Numbered from the stretch's first letter, positions 16,569 to 25,809 are shown. The stretch is 64,000 nucleotides of DNA from Pseudomonadota bacterium (GCA_023431205.1 JAEYXQ010000120.1:1-64000); one strand, 5' to 3'. Made by a program: numbers and translations. Notes: generated from the sequence alone by a model not told the origin.

Positions 16569-18530
16569 ATGGATGACCGCATGAGCTTGACGATGGCGCC
16601 CGTTTCCCGCGGCCCTGGCCTCAGGAAGCGGCTGGATACAGCACTCGGGAGCGACTGGAGGGTCGGCTACCTGTTCGTGTTGCCCATGGTGCTCATCATG
16701 GCGCTCCTGATTTTCTGGCCCTTCGTTAGCGCCATCTTCATCAGCACGACATCGCTCAACTTCCTGACTGGCGAGACCGTCAGTGTGGGGCTGCGTAACT
16801 ATGAGCGGCTATGGACCAGCAGTGACTTCCTGCAGGCCATGCAGAACACCATCCAGTTCACCTTCTGGTCGCTGAGCCTCAAATTCGTCATCGGCATGAC
16901 GGTGGCCCTGATCCTCAACAGCCGGTTGCCGTTCCGCAGCCTGCTCAGCGGCATCATGCTGCTGCCCTGGATCGTGCCCGAGATCGTCACGGCGCTGGCC
17001 TGGAAGAGCATCTACGATCCGCTGTTCGGCGGGCTTAATCCCATCCTGCAGGGGGTTGGCGTCATCGATCGGCCGCTGGGCTGGCTCTCGGACCCCAACA
17101 TGGCGATGGGCAGCATCATCTCGGTGAATGTCTGGAAAGGCATCCCGTTCTTCGTGCTGCTGCTGCTGGCCGGCCTCAAGGCCGTGGATCGCGAGCAGAT
17201 CGAAGCGGCACAGGTGGATGGAGCCAATGCCGTCCAGCGCTTTCGCAACGTCACCTTGCCGAGCCTGCGCTACGTCATCGTGGTGACGCTGCTGCTCTCG
17301 TTCATTTCCACCTTCAACCAGTTCGGCCTGCCATTCCTGATGACGGGCGGTGGGCCAAGCGGAGCAACCAAGCTCTATTCGATCCTGGCCTACGAAAAGG
17401 CGCTCGGCTCGCTGCAATATGGACCCGGCATCGCCATCGCCTTCAGTGTGGCACCCTTGATGGCCATTCTCATCTGGCTGCTGGCGCGCTTCATGCGACA
17501 GGACGACAAGCGTGACGGCAGTTCGACCCGCGGGCCCGGCCTCACTGACCGCCTGCTCGCAGTGTCGGTGCGACTGGTCAACATCGTCATCGACTTGGTG
17601 TTCCTGCCGATTCAACTGGTCTTTGCGGTGGTCGAGTGGCTTGTCCGCCGTGTTCGCCTCGCCTCCGGGCGGCCTGCAACCCAGCCGATCCTGCGAAAGT
17701 CAGCCCGCTCCAATGCTGGTCCCGTCGCCCGCTTCCTGGTGCTGGTGCCGTTCCTTGGTTTTGTGATCTTCCCCTTCTACTGGATCGTCACCACCTCGCT
17801 TAAGTCCACCCCGCAGATCAGCGAACGACGCTCGATCTTCTGGCCGGACCCGCCGACCATGGAGCAGTACTCCTCGTTGCTGCAGGACACGCCGTTCCTC
17901 ACCTGGCTCATGAACTCGGCCTTTGTGGCCGCGCTGAGCACGGTGGTCTCCGTCGCCTTGGCCTCCCTGGCGGCCTACGCCTTGTCGCGGCTGCGGTTCC
18001 GCGGCGCAGGTCTGCTGACCACGCTGCTGCTGATCACCTATCTGCTGCCAGGTACGCTGCTGTTCATTCCGCTCTACCAGACGCTGACGAATCTGGGCGT
18101 GATCAACACTCACACGGCTCTGATCATCACCTATCCGACTTTCCTGCTGCCCTTCGCCACCTGGGTGCTGATGGGCTACTTCAGGTCTATTCCGGTGGAA
18201 TTGGAGGAGGCAGCGCGTATCGATGGCGCCAGCCGGCTTTACATTTTCTGGCGGATCACCCTTCCTTTGGCGGCGCCGGCAATTCTGTCCGTGACGCTGT
18301 TCGCCTTCACCAATGCCTGGAATGAGTTCCTGTTTGCGTTTGTCTTCATCACCAGCGAGTCGCTTCGCACCCTGCCCATCGGACTGCAGTCCATGGTCGT
18401 CGGTGACATCCTGCCGTGGGGCAAGCTGATGGCTGCGTCCCTCCTCACCGCCATTCCCGTTGCAGTTCTCTACGTCTATGCGCAGCGCTTCCTGTCTGAG
18501 GGGCTGACCGTGGGGGCTGTGAAGGGATGA
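16569..18530 (+). CDS. Single-chain CUT1 permease (MalF-MalG fusion)
   Basis: 653-residue membrane protein that joins two usually separate subunits. The first half (residues 25-315) is MalF/UgpA-like, with the EAA loop EAAQVDGANAVQRFRNVTLP. The second (about 380-653) is MalG/UgpE-like, with EAARIDGASRLYIFWRITLP. The linker (residues 318-378) contains a hydrophobic segment between arginine-rich flanks (VNIVIDLVFLPIQLVFAVVE). No frameshift or internal start is needed; codon use is even across the junction. The start at 16569 was chosen because GGAG is six bases upstream; ATG at 16557 is possible. Stop overlaps the GntR start (ATGA). It would pair with the divergent UgpC-like ATPase. Confidence 0.92.
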   Translation: MDDRMSLTMAPVSRGPGLRKRLDTALGSDWRVGYLFVLPMVLIMALLIFWPFVSAIFISTTSLNFLTGETVSVGLRNYERLWTSSDFLQAMQNTIQFTFWSLSLKFVIGMTVALILNSRLPFRSLLSGIMLLPWIVPEIVTALAWKSIYDPLFGGLNPILQGVGVIDRPLGWLSDPNMAMGSIISVNVWKGIPFFVLLLLAGLKAVDREQIEAAQVDGANAVQRFRNVTLPSLRYVIVVTLLLSFISTFNQFGLPFLMTGGGPSGATKLYSILAYEKALGSLQYGPGIAIAFSVAPLMAILIWLLARFMRQDDKRDGSSTRGPGLTDRLLAVSVRLVNIVIDLVFLPIQLVFAVVEWLVRRVRLASGRPATQPILRKSARSNAGPVARFLVLVPFLGFVIFPFYWIVTTSLKSTPQISERRSIFWPDPPTMEQYSSLLQDTPFLTWLMNSAFVAALSTVVSVALASLAAYALSRLRFRGAGLLTTLLLITYLLPGTLLFIPLYQTLTNLGVINTHTALIITYPTFLLPFATWVLMGYFRSIPVELEEAARIDGASRLYIFWRITLPLAAPAILSVTLFAFTNAWNEFLFAFVFITSESLRTLPIGLQSMVVGDILPWGKLMAASLLTAIPVAVLYVYAQRFLSEGLTVGAVKG

Positions 18531-19273
18531 ACGACGCTGCGCGGATCGCGGCAGGCGCCAGCGCGCCGAAGGGCTCGGTTGCGCGCACTGCCGCCCCTTC
18601 GGCCGTTGACGCCGTAGTCCGCAAGATCCGCGCCCTCATCTCCGATGGCGGCCTCGGGGTAGGGGACAGCCTGCCGACGGAGCGGGAACTCTGCGAGCGA
18701 TTCCAGGCCAGCCGAAACACGGTGCGCGAAGCCATGCGCATCCTCAAGGCTTACGGCGTGGTATCGGTGCGCCCGAAGGTCGGCGCCACCATCATCGACC
18801 ACAGGATGGAACGGGCGATCGACCTGTTCTCCTTCAACACCCTCAACATCTCGCGGCGCACGTTTACCGACATCCAAGGTTTCCGCCGGCTCATCGAAGT
18901 GGGATCGGTGGACACGATCTTCGATCAGATGCGCGCTGAAGACATCGCCGAGATGCGCAAGATCAATGGTCAGCTCGGCGCTGCCGGATCGATCGCCGAA
19001 GCCTCGGAGCTGGATTTTCGCTTTCACCTGCGCTTGGTGTCCATCCTGAAGAACCGCGCGGTGACGGACGTCTATCGGATCATGAAGCCGATCATCATCC
19101 GCATCATGGAGCGCGGCAAGGAACTGCAGACGTTCACGGGCGAGACCGTGGAGCAGCACGATACCGTCGTGGATGCATTGGAGCAGCGGGACCGGATCCG
19201 CTACCAGTATGCGCTGCAGTCTCACCTGAATATCGGCATCACCGCGTTCGAGGACTGGGCTGACGAGCCCTGA
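18527..19273 (+). CDS. GntR family regulator (FadR/FCD subfamily)
   Basis: DNA-binding regulator of 248 residues. After a short leader, residues 25-90 form the winged helix: LGVGDSLPTERELCERFQAS then RNTVREAMRILKAYGVVSVR. The rest is an all-helical FCD effector domain with the usual acidic and histidine ligand residues (ELDFRFHLRL and QSHLNIG). The start overlaps the permease stop by four bases and the enolase-superfamily gene follows after 44 bases. It probably senses the imported substrate or a catabolite and represses the divergent promoter region at 14678-15057, where operator-like palindromes lie. Confidence 0.92.
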   Translation: MNDAARIAAGASAPKGSVARTAAPSAVDAVVRKIRALISDGGLGVGDSLPTERELCERFQASRNTVREAMRILKAYGVVSVRPKVGATIIDHRMERAIDLFSFNTLNISRRTFTDIQGFRRLIEVGSVDTIFDQMRAEDIAEMRKINGQLGAAGSIAEASELDFRFHLRLVSILKNRAVTDVYRIMKPIIIRIMERGKELQTFTGETVEQHDTVVDALEQRDRIRYQYALQSHLNIGITAFEDWADEP

Positions 19274-19317
19274 GTCACGCGCTTGGATGCTGACGGAAGC
19301 CTTTGGAGGGGGAGCCG

Positions 19318-20475
19318 GTGAAGATAACGGCAGTCAAGACTGCGGCCACGGTTGGCCACTGCATGCATCTGTGGGTGCGCATCGAAACCGATGCGGGCAT
19401 CACCGGCCTCGGTGAATGCGTCCATGGCGGTCATCAGGCCATTGCCATCATTCAGCGCGAACTGGCTGAAAAGCTGATCGGCCGCGATCCCTTCGCCATC
19501 GATGCCATCTTCGAAGAGATCCGGCGGAGTCTGGTGTTCGAGGGCGGCTTCGCCGGCGCCCTCATCACGGCTCTGACTGGCGTGGAGATTGCCCTGTGGG
19601 ATCTCAAGGGCAAGGCGCTGAAGGTGCCGGTCTACGAACTCCTGGGCGGCAAGTTCCGGGACAACATCCGCGTCTATTGCGACTGCGAAGTTTCACCCGG
19701 CATGAACATGGACGAGGTCCAGCGTGAGGTGGACCAGGTTCTCGCCGCCGGCTTCACCGCCCTCAAGGTTGACCTCGATATCCGTGCCTACGGTCACACC
19801 GGCACGGAGACGGGCTGGTACGAGAAGGACGGCTTCAACATGACTCCCAACAAGTGGGAGCATGATCGCATGGTGCATCTGGCCGAGATGGTGGTTCAAG
19901 CCGCCGGCAAGGGCGTCGAGGTCGCGTGCGACCTGCACACCCGGCTCGACAAGCACAGCGCTATCCGCTTGGCGCGGGATCTGGAGCACCTTCAACTCAT
20001 GTGGCTGGAGGAGCCGATCCCGCCCGAAAACATCGACGTCATGGCGGAGATCACCCGCTCGACCTCGACTCCGATCTGCGCCGGCGAGAACCTCTATCTG
20101 CGGCACGGCTTCCGCAAGCTGCTCGAGCAGCAGGCCGTCGACATCATCATGCCGGACATCCCCAAGTGCGGTGGCCTGTCCGAATGCCGCAAGATCGCCG
20201 AACTCGCCGACCTCTACTCGATCCCCTTCGCACCACACAATGTGTCTTCACCAATCGGGACCATGGCGTCCGCACATGTCTGCGCCACCGTGCCGAACTT
20301 CCTGGTGCTCGAGTACCACTGGTTCCACCGCGACTATTGGTCGACGATCACTGACGGCGGCGACATCATCACCGATGGCAAGATCAAGCTGACCGACAGG
20401 CCGGGTATCGGTCTCGAGCTCAACGAAGATGTCGCCAGGGCTCACCAGTACCCCGGCACCACGTGGTTCGAATAG
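19318..20475 (+). CDS. Enolase-superfamily sugar-acid dehydratase
   Basis: Mandelate racemase/muconate lactonising enzyme family, 385 residues from the GTG preceded by GGAGGGGGAG; a TTG five codons upstream is an unlikely alternative. Domains: N-terminal capping region, then TIM barrel. Metal ligands are seen as CDLHTR (Asp), WLEEP (Glu) and CAGEN (Glu); the general base/acid region includes KVDLDI and PHNVSSPIG (His). The pattern is like galactonate, gluconate and related acid-sugar dehydratases, which remove water from an aldonic or aldaric acid to a 2-keto-3-deoxy acid. Exact substrate is not determinable. It closes the importer operon and converges with an SDR gene. Confidence 0.88.
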   Translation: MKITAVKTAATVGHCMHLWVRIETDAGITGLGECVHGGHQAIAIIQRELAEKLIGRDPFAIDAIFEEIRRSLVFEGGFAGALITALTGVEIALWDLKGKALKVPVYELLGGKFRDNIRVYCDCEVSPGMNMDEVQREVDQVLAAGFTALKVDLDIRAYGHTGTETGWYEKDGFNMTPNKWEHDRMVHLAEMVVQAAGKGVEVACDLHTRLDKHSAIRLARDLEHLQLMWLEEPIPPENIDVMAEITRSTSTPICAGENLYLRHGFRKLLEQQAVDIIMPDIPKCGGLSECRKIAELADLYSIPFAPHNVSSPIGTMASAHVCATVPNFLVLEYHWFHRDYWSTITDGGDIITDGKIKLTDRPGIGLELNEDVARAHQYPGTTWFE

Positions 20476-20482
20476 GCGTGCG

Positions 20483-21265
20483 CTAGGGCATGAGTTGGCC
20501 GCCATTCACCTCGATTTCTTGCCCGATGATGTAGCCGGAAAGCGAAGCGGAGGCCAAAAACAGATAGGTCCCCACGACGTCCTCCACCGTCCCGTGGCGG
20601 CCTTGCGGTATTGTGGCGAGCGCCGCGTCCATCTGCTCGGGAGTCGAGTATCGCTCGTGGAACGGGGTGGTGATCACCCCGGGCGCCACCGCGTTGACGC
20701 GTATGCCGAACGGAATGAGCTCCTTGGCCATGCCGCGGGTGACGTTGGCGACGAACGCCTTGGAGGAGCCGTATATGCCCGCGCCGCCACTTGCGCCGTT
20801 GCGGGCGGCGATCGAGGTGGTGTTGATTATGAAGCCGCCGCCCGCAGTCTTGAGGTGGGGAATAGCGGCGCCGCTTGCAGCCAGCACCGACCGACCGTTC
20901 AGGTTCATGACAGCATCGTAGTGCTCATCGGTCATCTCGGCATAGGGCAAGCGGGCCACCATGCCGCCGGCATTGTTGATAAGGCCGTCCAGCCGACCGA
21001 ACACGCGGACGGTCTCCTCGACCGCCTGGCGCATGTCCACTGAACTTCTCGCGTCAGCCCTGACCAAAGCGCACCTGCCGCCGGCCGCCGTGATTCGCTC
21101 CGCCACGTTCGCCGCCGCCTCGCTGCTCGAGTTGTAGTGGAGGCCAACCAGCGAACCCTGCGCAGCAAACGCAACCGCCAGAGCCGCACCGATCCCGGTA
21201 GAGGCACCGGTAACAAGCACCGCCTTGCCGGCGAGGTCGGGAATCACAAGCTGCGATGTCGCCAT
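20483..21265 (-). CDS. Short-chain dehydrogenase/reductase
   Basis: NAD(P)-dependent SDR of 260 residues, classical type. Visible motifs: TGASTGIG cofactor-binding glycine motif near residue 20, INNAGG near 95, catalytic Ser in INTTSIAARN and YGSSK (Tyr/Lys) near 165, and a C-terminal IEVNGGQLMP typical of family ends. It may oxidise a sugar or sugar alcohol such as a galactose- or fucose-like substrate, supplying acid for the neighbouring dehydratase; this comes from context. The gene ends eight bases from the dehydratase stop (convergent). AGGAG precedes the ATG by six bases. Confidence 0.9.
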   Translation of the reverse strand: MATSQLVIPDLAGKAVLVTGASTGIGAALAVAFAAQGSLVGLHYNSSSEAAANVAERITAAGGRCALVRADARSSVDMRQAVEETVRVFGRLDGLINNAGGMVARLPYAEMTDEHYDAVMNLNGRSVLAASGAAIPHLKTAGGGFIINTTSIAARNGASGGAGIYGSSKAFVANVTRGMAKELIPFGIRVNAVAPGVITTPFHERYSTPEQMDAALATIPQGRHGTVEDVVGTYLFLASASLSGYIIGQEIEVNGGQLMP

Positions 21266-21415
21266 GGGACTGCTCCTGGTTTTGACGCATGATCGCTCGA
21301 GGCGATCTCCACATGCGTGACATCGCCAGCGCCTACAATACCCTTCGTGCTCCGGGCCGGCTACGTTCGGTGCCTCTATCCGCCTATGCGCCCACCGGCG
21401 GCAGCCAGCTTGTGG

Positions 21416-22414
21416 TCACACGGTCTCGGGTTCTTGCACCAGGCTCACCCCAAACTGGCTCTGCACGCCGGAGCGGATGAGGCCGCTCAGTTGCGCTACA
21501 TCCTCGAACGTGGCGCCACCATAGTTGACGAGCACCAGTGCATGCCGCTCGGACACGCCGGCGCCGCCAAGGCGATAACCCTTGAACCCGGCGCGCTCGA
21601 TCAGCCAGGCGGCCGAGAGCTTCACCGTGCCGTCCGCCTGCGGATAGCGCGGCACACCGGGGATGCTGTCGGCGATGTCCGCCGAAACGATCGGATTGTG
21701 GAAGAACGACCCGACGTTACCCTGCACCCGCCAATCCGGCAGTTTGCTCTGCCGCACCGCGACCACCTGAGCGCGGATCTGCGGTGCACCGGTATCAGTA
21801 GGAAGGTGATCGATCCCGGCATAGGTGAGTACCGGCGTCCATGGCAGGGGAAGCCGCAGGCGCACCGAGGTGATCAGGTACCGCCCGGAGACTTGCTTGA
21901 AGATGCTTTGCCGGTAAGCGAACCGGCACTCGGCTGCCGTGAAGGTGACGAACCGATGCTCCGCGGTGTCATAAGCCCGTAGGGAGTGAAACCGGTCCGC
22001 CAGCTCCACTCCGTACGCGCCGATATTCTGGACTGGGGCTGCACCCACAGTTCCCGGGATGAGCGAGAGGTTCTCGAGCCCCCACAGCCCCTGGTCCACG
22101 GTCCAGCCGACCACCTCGTCCCAGTTCTCGCCGGCGGCTACCTCTACGAGGGCAGCGCCCGCTTCCTCGCCGATGATGGTGCGGCCCATGAGGGCCATCC
22201 GGACGGCAACGCCGTCGAAGTGCGGCCGCATCACGACATTGCTTCCGCCGCCGAATACCCGCACCGGCAGCCCTGAAGCAGAGGCGGCGTCGAGCACTTG
22301 CGGTATCTGGTCCTCGTCGGTGAGCACCACCCCGAAGCTGGCGCACGCCGGCAGCCCGAACGTGTTGTGGAGCCCGAGGTCAAAGTCCGGCGTCAGCACG
22401 GGTGATTGGATCAT
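21416..22414 (-). CDS. murB: UDP-N-acetylenolpyruvoylglucosamine reductase (MurB)
   Basis: FAD enzyme that makes UDP-MurNAc by NADPH reduction in cytoplasmic peptidoglycan precursor synthesis. 332 residues, close to the long Escherichia coli-type (type I) enzyme. FAD-binding segments: VRVFGGGSNVV (about residue 52), NLSLIPGTVGAAPVQNIGAY (about 115), and the catalytic serine motif GNVGSFFHNP (about 230). A Tyr-bearing loop (RFAYRQSIFK) is typical of type I MurB. Most alphaproteobacteria carry a murB inside the division and cell wall cluster; here it is next to mipZ with no other mur synthesis gene, so it may be a second copy. Start lacks a clear SD. Confidence 0.93.
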   Translation of the reverse strand: MIQSPVLTPDFDLGLHNTFGLPACASFGVVLTDEDQIPQVLDAASASGLPVRVFGGGSNVVMRPHFDGVAVRMALMGRTIIGEEAGAALVEVAAGENWDEVVGWTVDQGLWGLENLSLIPGTVGAAPVQNIGAYGVELADRFHSLRAYDTAEHRFVTFTAAECRFAYRQSIFKQVSGRYLITSVRLRLPLPWTPVLTYAGIDHLPTDTGAPQIRAQVVAVRQSKLPDWRVQGNVGSFFHNPIVSADIADSIPGVPRYPQADGTVKLSAAWLIERAGFKGYRLGGAGVSERHALVLVNYGGATFEDVAQLSGLIRSGVQSQFGVSLVQEPETV

Positions 22415-22510
22415 GATGGAGCGCAGCTCGCGGATCGATTGCTCGGCAGGTGACGCGGGAGCGCTAGCATGACCGCCGATCGCAACACCAGTGCTGCGAC
22501 CCGCGCGCCC

Positions 22511-23347
22511 TTAGGCGGAAAGCTGCAGCGGCTCCCGATGCGGCAGGTTCAGCGCCTCCACCAGCGCCCGGTACTCGTGGCGAGCATTGATATGCGACAT
22601 CGACGGAGCGCCACCGAGCAGGTCAGCCTCGAGGGGGTCGAACACCGTCATCCCGGTCAAAAAGAGCGACCGGAAGATGACGCGTTCGGCGATACCTGCA
22701 GCGACGCGGCAGCCGAGTGCCTGCGCCAGGCTGTCAACGGTTTGCTGCACGCGGCTGGCATTGTGGGAGCCGAGATTGGAGATGCGGTTCCGCACCAGCA
22801 CCCAATCGATCCCGCGGCCCATCTGCTGCTGCCGCTCCGCGCGCGCCTTCTGGACATTGCGTGAATAGGGGCTGGCCTCCAGTGGCGCGCCCGTATTCGG
22901 ATCGATGCGGGCGAGAACGTCCAGATCGATCATGCTGTCGTTTATGGGAGTGATCAAAGTGTCCGCGGCGCCGTAACTGAGGCGTGCGAGATTGCCGTCG
23001 AAGCCGGGCGTGTCGATGACGACGAAGTCCACCTCATGGCACAGGCCACCCATGGCGCGGTTGAACAGGTCCAGCTCGACCTTCTGATTCTCGCGGATGG
23101 AATCCCCCCACGCGGTGGGGAGGTGGACGTGCTTCGGCATCAGTACATCGCGCCGACTGGTGTCGGCCGTCGCTCGCCGGTTGCGCACATACCGGGTCAG
23201 CGTCTGCTGCCGGCTGTCCACGTCGATAGTGGCGACGCGATAGCCCTGATGGAGGAGGTAGACGGCCAGGTGCAGCGCAGTGGTCGACTTCCCTGACCCA
23301 CCTTTTTCGTTACCGACAGCAATGATGTGCGCGCCGTCGCTGGCCAT
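22511..23347 (-). CDS. mipZ: Division-site positioning ATPase MipZ (ParA/MinD family)
   Basis: Deviant Walker ATPase that in Caulobacter forms a gradient from the ParB-bound poles and blocks FtsZ assembly away from midcell. 278 residues. Walker A is GNEKGGSGKSTTALHLAV at residues 12-29, preceded by AHIIAV as in MipZ. The IDVDSRQQTLTRYVRNR region and FVVIDTPGFDG complete the active site. The C-terminal region with GRGIDWVLVRNRIS and AGIAERVIFRSLF matches MipZ rather than chromosomal ParA. The ATG has GGAG seven bases upstream; an in-frame extension of 34 codons lacks an SD. It is 97 bases upstream of murB on the same strand. Confidence 0.88.
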   Translation of the reverse strand: MASDGAHIIAVGNEKGGSGKSTTALHLAVYLLHQGYRVATIDVDSRQQTLTRYVRNRRATADTSRRDVLMPKHVHLPTAWGDSIRENQKVELDLFNRAMGGLCHEVDFVVIDTPGFDGNLARLSYGAADTLITPINDSMIDLDVLARIDPNTGAPLEASPYSRNVQKARAERQQQMGRGIDWVLVRNRISNLGSHNASRVQQTVDSLAQALGCRVAAGIAERVIFRSLFLTGMTVFDPLEADLLGGAPSMSHINARHEYRALVEALNLPHREPLQLSA

Positions 23348-23473
23348 GTCTCGACTCCGCTCGGAGGTTGAACTCTCCCCAGCATCAACGGATTTCATGG
23401 TTAATACGGACTTAACGGCGTCTCGGTTGGCCGAATTTGCAGTGAACAACGGGGAGCCAAGTGACAGAGGCTG

Positions 23474-24112
23474 CTAGCTAGGCCGTCGCGCAACGGCCGC
23501 GAGGAACTCTGCATAGGGGCCGCTGGTGGCACGGTCCAGCAGGCTCTCGAGGTCGGCAAGAGGCGTGCGGGACTCGTCCACCCGCAGGTCCAGCATGGGA
23601 TAGGCCTCCCGCTCATAGACCTTCAACGCCGCCGAACCGGTGCCGCGGCGATCACCTCCAGCTGCCGCGCCGGCCTTCATCGCGGCAAGCAGGCGGACCC
23701 CGAACGCACCAGGGGTCGCGAAGGCCGACAGCATCGCCTTCAGCACGGCCTCGCCGACAAGGATATTGCCCGCTACGGCCACGCCGTCTCCGAGCACATG
23801 GCCGGCAAATCCCTCGCACAGAGACCCGGTCCAGCCTGCCGTCCGCCCTTGGCTATCGACGGCAACGATCTGCCGGCGCTCCCGCTCGCTATCGCGACGC
23901 AGCGCAACTTCCATCGCTTGCTCGATGGGCGCGTCGCCCAGCTCTTGCAGCAGGTCAACCGCCAGGTAGGCGTTGGTCATGGCCTGCGTCGCGATCGTAC
24001 CCACGCCAGCCAGACCATGCGGCACCAGCCAGCCGACGAACGGTCCGGCAGTTGCCGTGGCGACACCAAGTGCGCCGGTATCGGGATCTCGAGCCACGAT
24101 CGAGAAGGTCAT
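23474..24112 (-). CDS. DUF1028 family protein (predicted Ntn-hydrolase-like)
   Basis: 212-residue protein of the DUF1028 family, predicted to have an Ntn-hydrolase-like fold. It opens MTFSIVARDPDTGALGVATA, then GLAGVGTIATQAMTN, GNILVGEAVL and GDRRGTGSAALKVY, which are the conserved segments. AGAGGAA lies six bases before the ATG. Members often sit beside dipeptide importers and peptidases, as here: it is divergent from the dpp operon across a symmetric operator. A role in processing an imported peptide or amide is plausible, but activity is not established for the family. Confidence 0.88.
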   Translation of the reverse strand: MTFSIVARDPDTGALGVATATAGPFVGWLVPHGLAGVGTIATQAMTNAYLAVDLLQELGDAPIEQAMEVALRRDSERERRQIVAVDSQGRTAGWTGSLCEGFAGHVLGDGVAVAGNILVGEAVLKAMLSAFATPGAFGVRLLAAMKAGAAAGGDRRGTGSAALKVYEREAYPMLDLRVDESRTPLADLESLLDRATSGPYAEFLAAVARRPS

Positions 24113-24132
24113 GGGCGTTCCTCTTGATCGGA

Positions 24133-24180
24133 ATTCATCAGCATCAATTGGGATTGTCACTCCCATTTATGCTGATAAAT
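24133..24180. promoter_or_regulatory. Paired operator between DUF1028 and dpp genes
   Basis: Two 16-base sites of the form ATTNAT-N4-AT(A/C)AAT: ATTCATCAGCATCAAT at 24133-24148 and ATTTATGCTGATAAAT at 24165-24180. The second has perfect arms. Centres are 32 bases apart, about three helical turns. As a whole the flanks also mirror each other: GAATTCATCAGCAT (24131-24144) against ATGCTGATAAATTC (24169-24182), 13 of 14 positions. The cluster's own GntR regulator (29390-30196) is the likely binder, controlling both directions; that is inference. Confidence 0.6.
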
Positions 24181-24243
24181 TCACTCCAAGCCTTTTGTCA
24201 CGGTTGGAGCCGGTCGGCAACGGGCAGGGAACAGGAGGAACTC

Positions 24244-25809
24244 ATGAAGCTGAAGTGGACGGGCTTGGCCCCGCTGATGCTGGCCACCGCACTGGCGCTC
24301 GTCGCGCCGGCAATCGGTCAGACGCCGCCCAACGTGCTGGTGGTCGGCCAGATTGCCGAACCGGCATCGCTTGATCCGCATGTGTCGACCGCATCCAACG
24401 ACTTCCGCATCGCCGTAAACGTCTACGATGGGCTCGTGCGAAACACGCCCGGCACGCTCGAGATCGAGCCCGCGCTGGCGACCGACTGGACCATCTCCGA
24501 CGATGGGCTGGAATACACCTTCAACCTGCGCGAGGGCGTGACCTTCCACGACGGCACCCCGTTCAATGCCGAGGCGGTGAAGTTCAACTTCGACCGCATG
24601 CTGGACGAGAACCATCCCTTCGCATCCACGGGCCCGTTCCCGCTCGCCTTCTTCTTCTCCTCGATCGAGAACGTCGAAGTTGTCGATGACCTGACGGTCA
24701 AGTTCACCCTCAACGAGCCCTTCGCGCCGCTGATGTCGAACCTGGCCTCCCCGTCGGGGCTGATCGTCTCTCCTGCCGCCGTGGAACAGCACGGCGCCGA
24801 CTACGGCCGCAATCCGGTCGGCACCGGACCGTTCAAGTTCGAGGAGTGGCAGTCCAACACCCGCGTTGTGGTGTCGCGCAACGAGGACTACTGGGATGGT
24901 CCGGCGCCACTCGAGGCGGTGATCTTCCGCCCGATCGCAGACGCCAACACGCGCGTCGCCGAAATGCTCTCAGGCGGCATTGACGTCCTGCTCGAAACCC
25001 CGCCCGACAACGTTGCCCAGTTCCGCGATGATGCGAACTTCCAGCTCAAGGAGGCCGTCGGCCCCCATGTCTGGTACGTGATGCTCAACGCCAAGGAAGG
25101 CCCGTTCGCCGACAAGCTGGTGCGGCAGGCCGTCAACTACGCGGTCAACAAGGAAAGCCTCGTCAACGACGTGCTGCAGGGGACGGCCGACGTATCAGCC
25201 GGACCAATCCCACCAGCCTTCAACTGGGCCTACAACGAAGACGTCGACCCCTATCCCTACGATCCCGAAAAGGCAAAGGAACTCCTCGCCCAAGCAGGTG
25301 CCGAGGGTGCGAGCCTGACCTTCCTCGTCACCGAAGGCGGATCCGGCATGCTCGATCCGGTACCGATGGGCACCGCCATCCAGGCCGACTTGGCGGCGGT
25401 GGGGCTCGATGTCGAAATCCAGACCTACGAGTGGAACACCTTCCTCTCCGAGGTGAACCCTGGCCTGGAAGGGAAGGCGGACATGGCCGAGATGGCCTGG
25501 ATGACCACCGACCCCGACACGCTGCCCTTCCTGACGCTGCGCACCGCGGCCTTCCCCGATCAGGGTGGCTTCAACTCCAGCTACTACTCCAACCCTGAAG
25601 TGGACGCCTTGCTCGATCAGGCGCGCGTCTCCACCGACCCTGAAGAACGCGGCGAGCTTTACCGGCAGGTTCAGGCCATTGTGCACGAGGATGCACCGTG
25701 GCTGTTCGTCGCTAACTGGAAGCAGAATGCCGTGGTTACGGCTGCCGTCGGCGAGTTCGAACTCCAGCCCGACTTCAGCCTGGTGCTCCGCGACGTGACC
25801 AAGCAGTAG
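24244..25809 (+). CDS. Dipeptide/oligopeptide ABC substrate-binding protein (SBP family 5)
   Basis: Periplasmic receptor, 521 residues. Signal peptide ends near residue 26 (ALVAPAIGQ). The family 5 hallmarks follow: EPASLDPHVSTASNDFRIAV, WTISDDGLEYTFNLREGVTF then HDGTPFNAEAVKF, NPVGTGPFKFEEW and FADKLVRQAVNYAVNKESLV. AGGAGGAACTC precedes the ATG. It heads an operon of permease, permease-ATPase fusion, ATPase, GntR regulator and M42 peptidase, so its ligand is most likely a short peptide (glutathione- or dipeptide-like). Confidence 0.92.
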   Translation: MKLKWTGLAPLMLATALALVAPAIGQTPPNVLVVGQIAEPASLDPHVSTASNDFRIAVNVYDGLVRNTPGTLEIEPALATDWTISDDGLEYTFNLREGVTFHDGTPFNAEAVKFNFDRMLDENHPFASTGPFPLAFFFSSIENVEVVDDLTVKFTLNEPFAPLMSNLASPSGLIVSPAAVEQHGADYGRNPVGTGPFKFEEWQSNTRVVVSRNEDYWDGPAPLEAVIFRPIADANTRVAEMLSGGIDVLLETPPDNVAQFRDDANFQLKEAVGPHVWYVMLNAKEGPFADKLVRQAVNYAVNKESLVNDVLQGTADVSAGPIPPAFNWAYNEDVDPYPYDPEKAKELLAQAGAEGASLTFLVTEGGSGMLDPVPMGTAIQADLAAVGLDVEIQTYEWNTFLSEVNPGLEGKADMAEMAWMTTDPDTLPFLTLRTAAFPDQGGFNSSYYSNPEVDALLDQARVSTDPEERGELYRQVQAIVHEDAPWLFVANWKQNAVVTAAVGEFELQPDFSLVLRDVTKQ

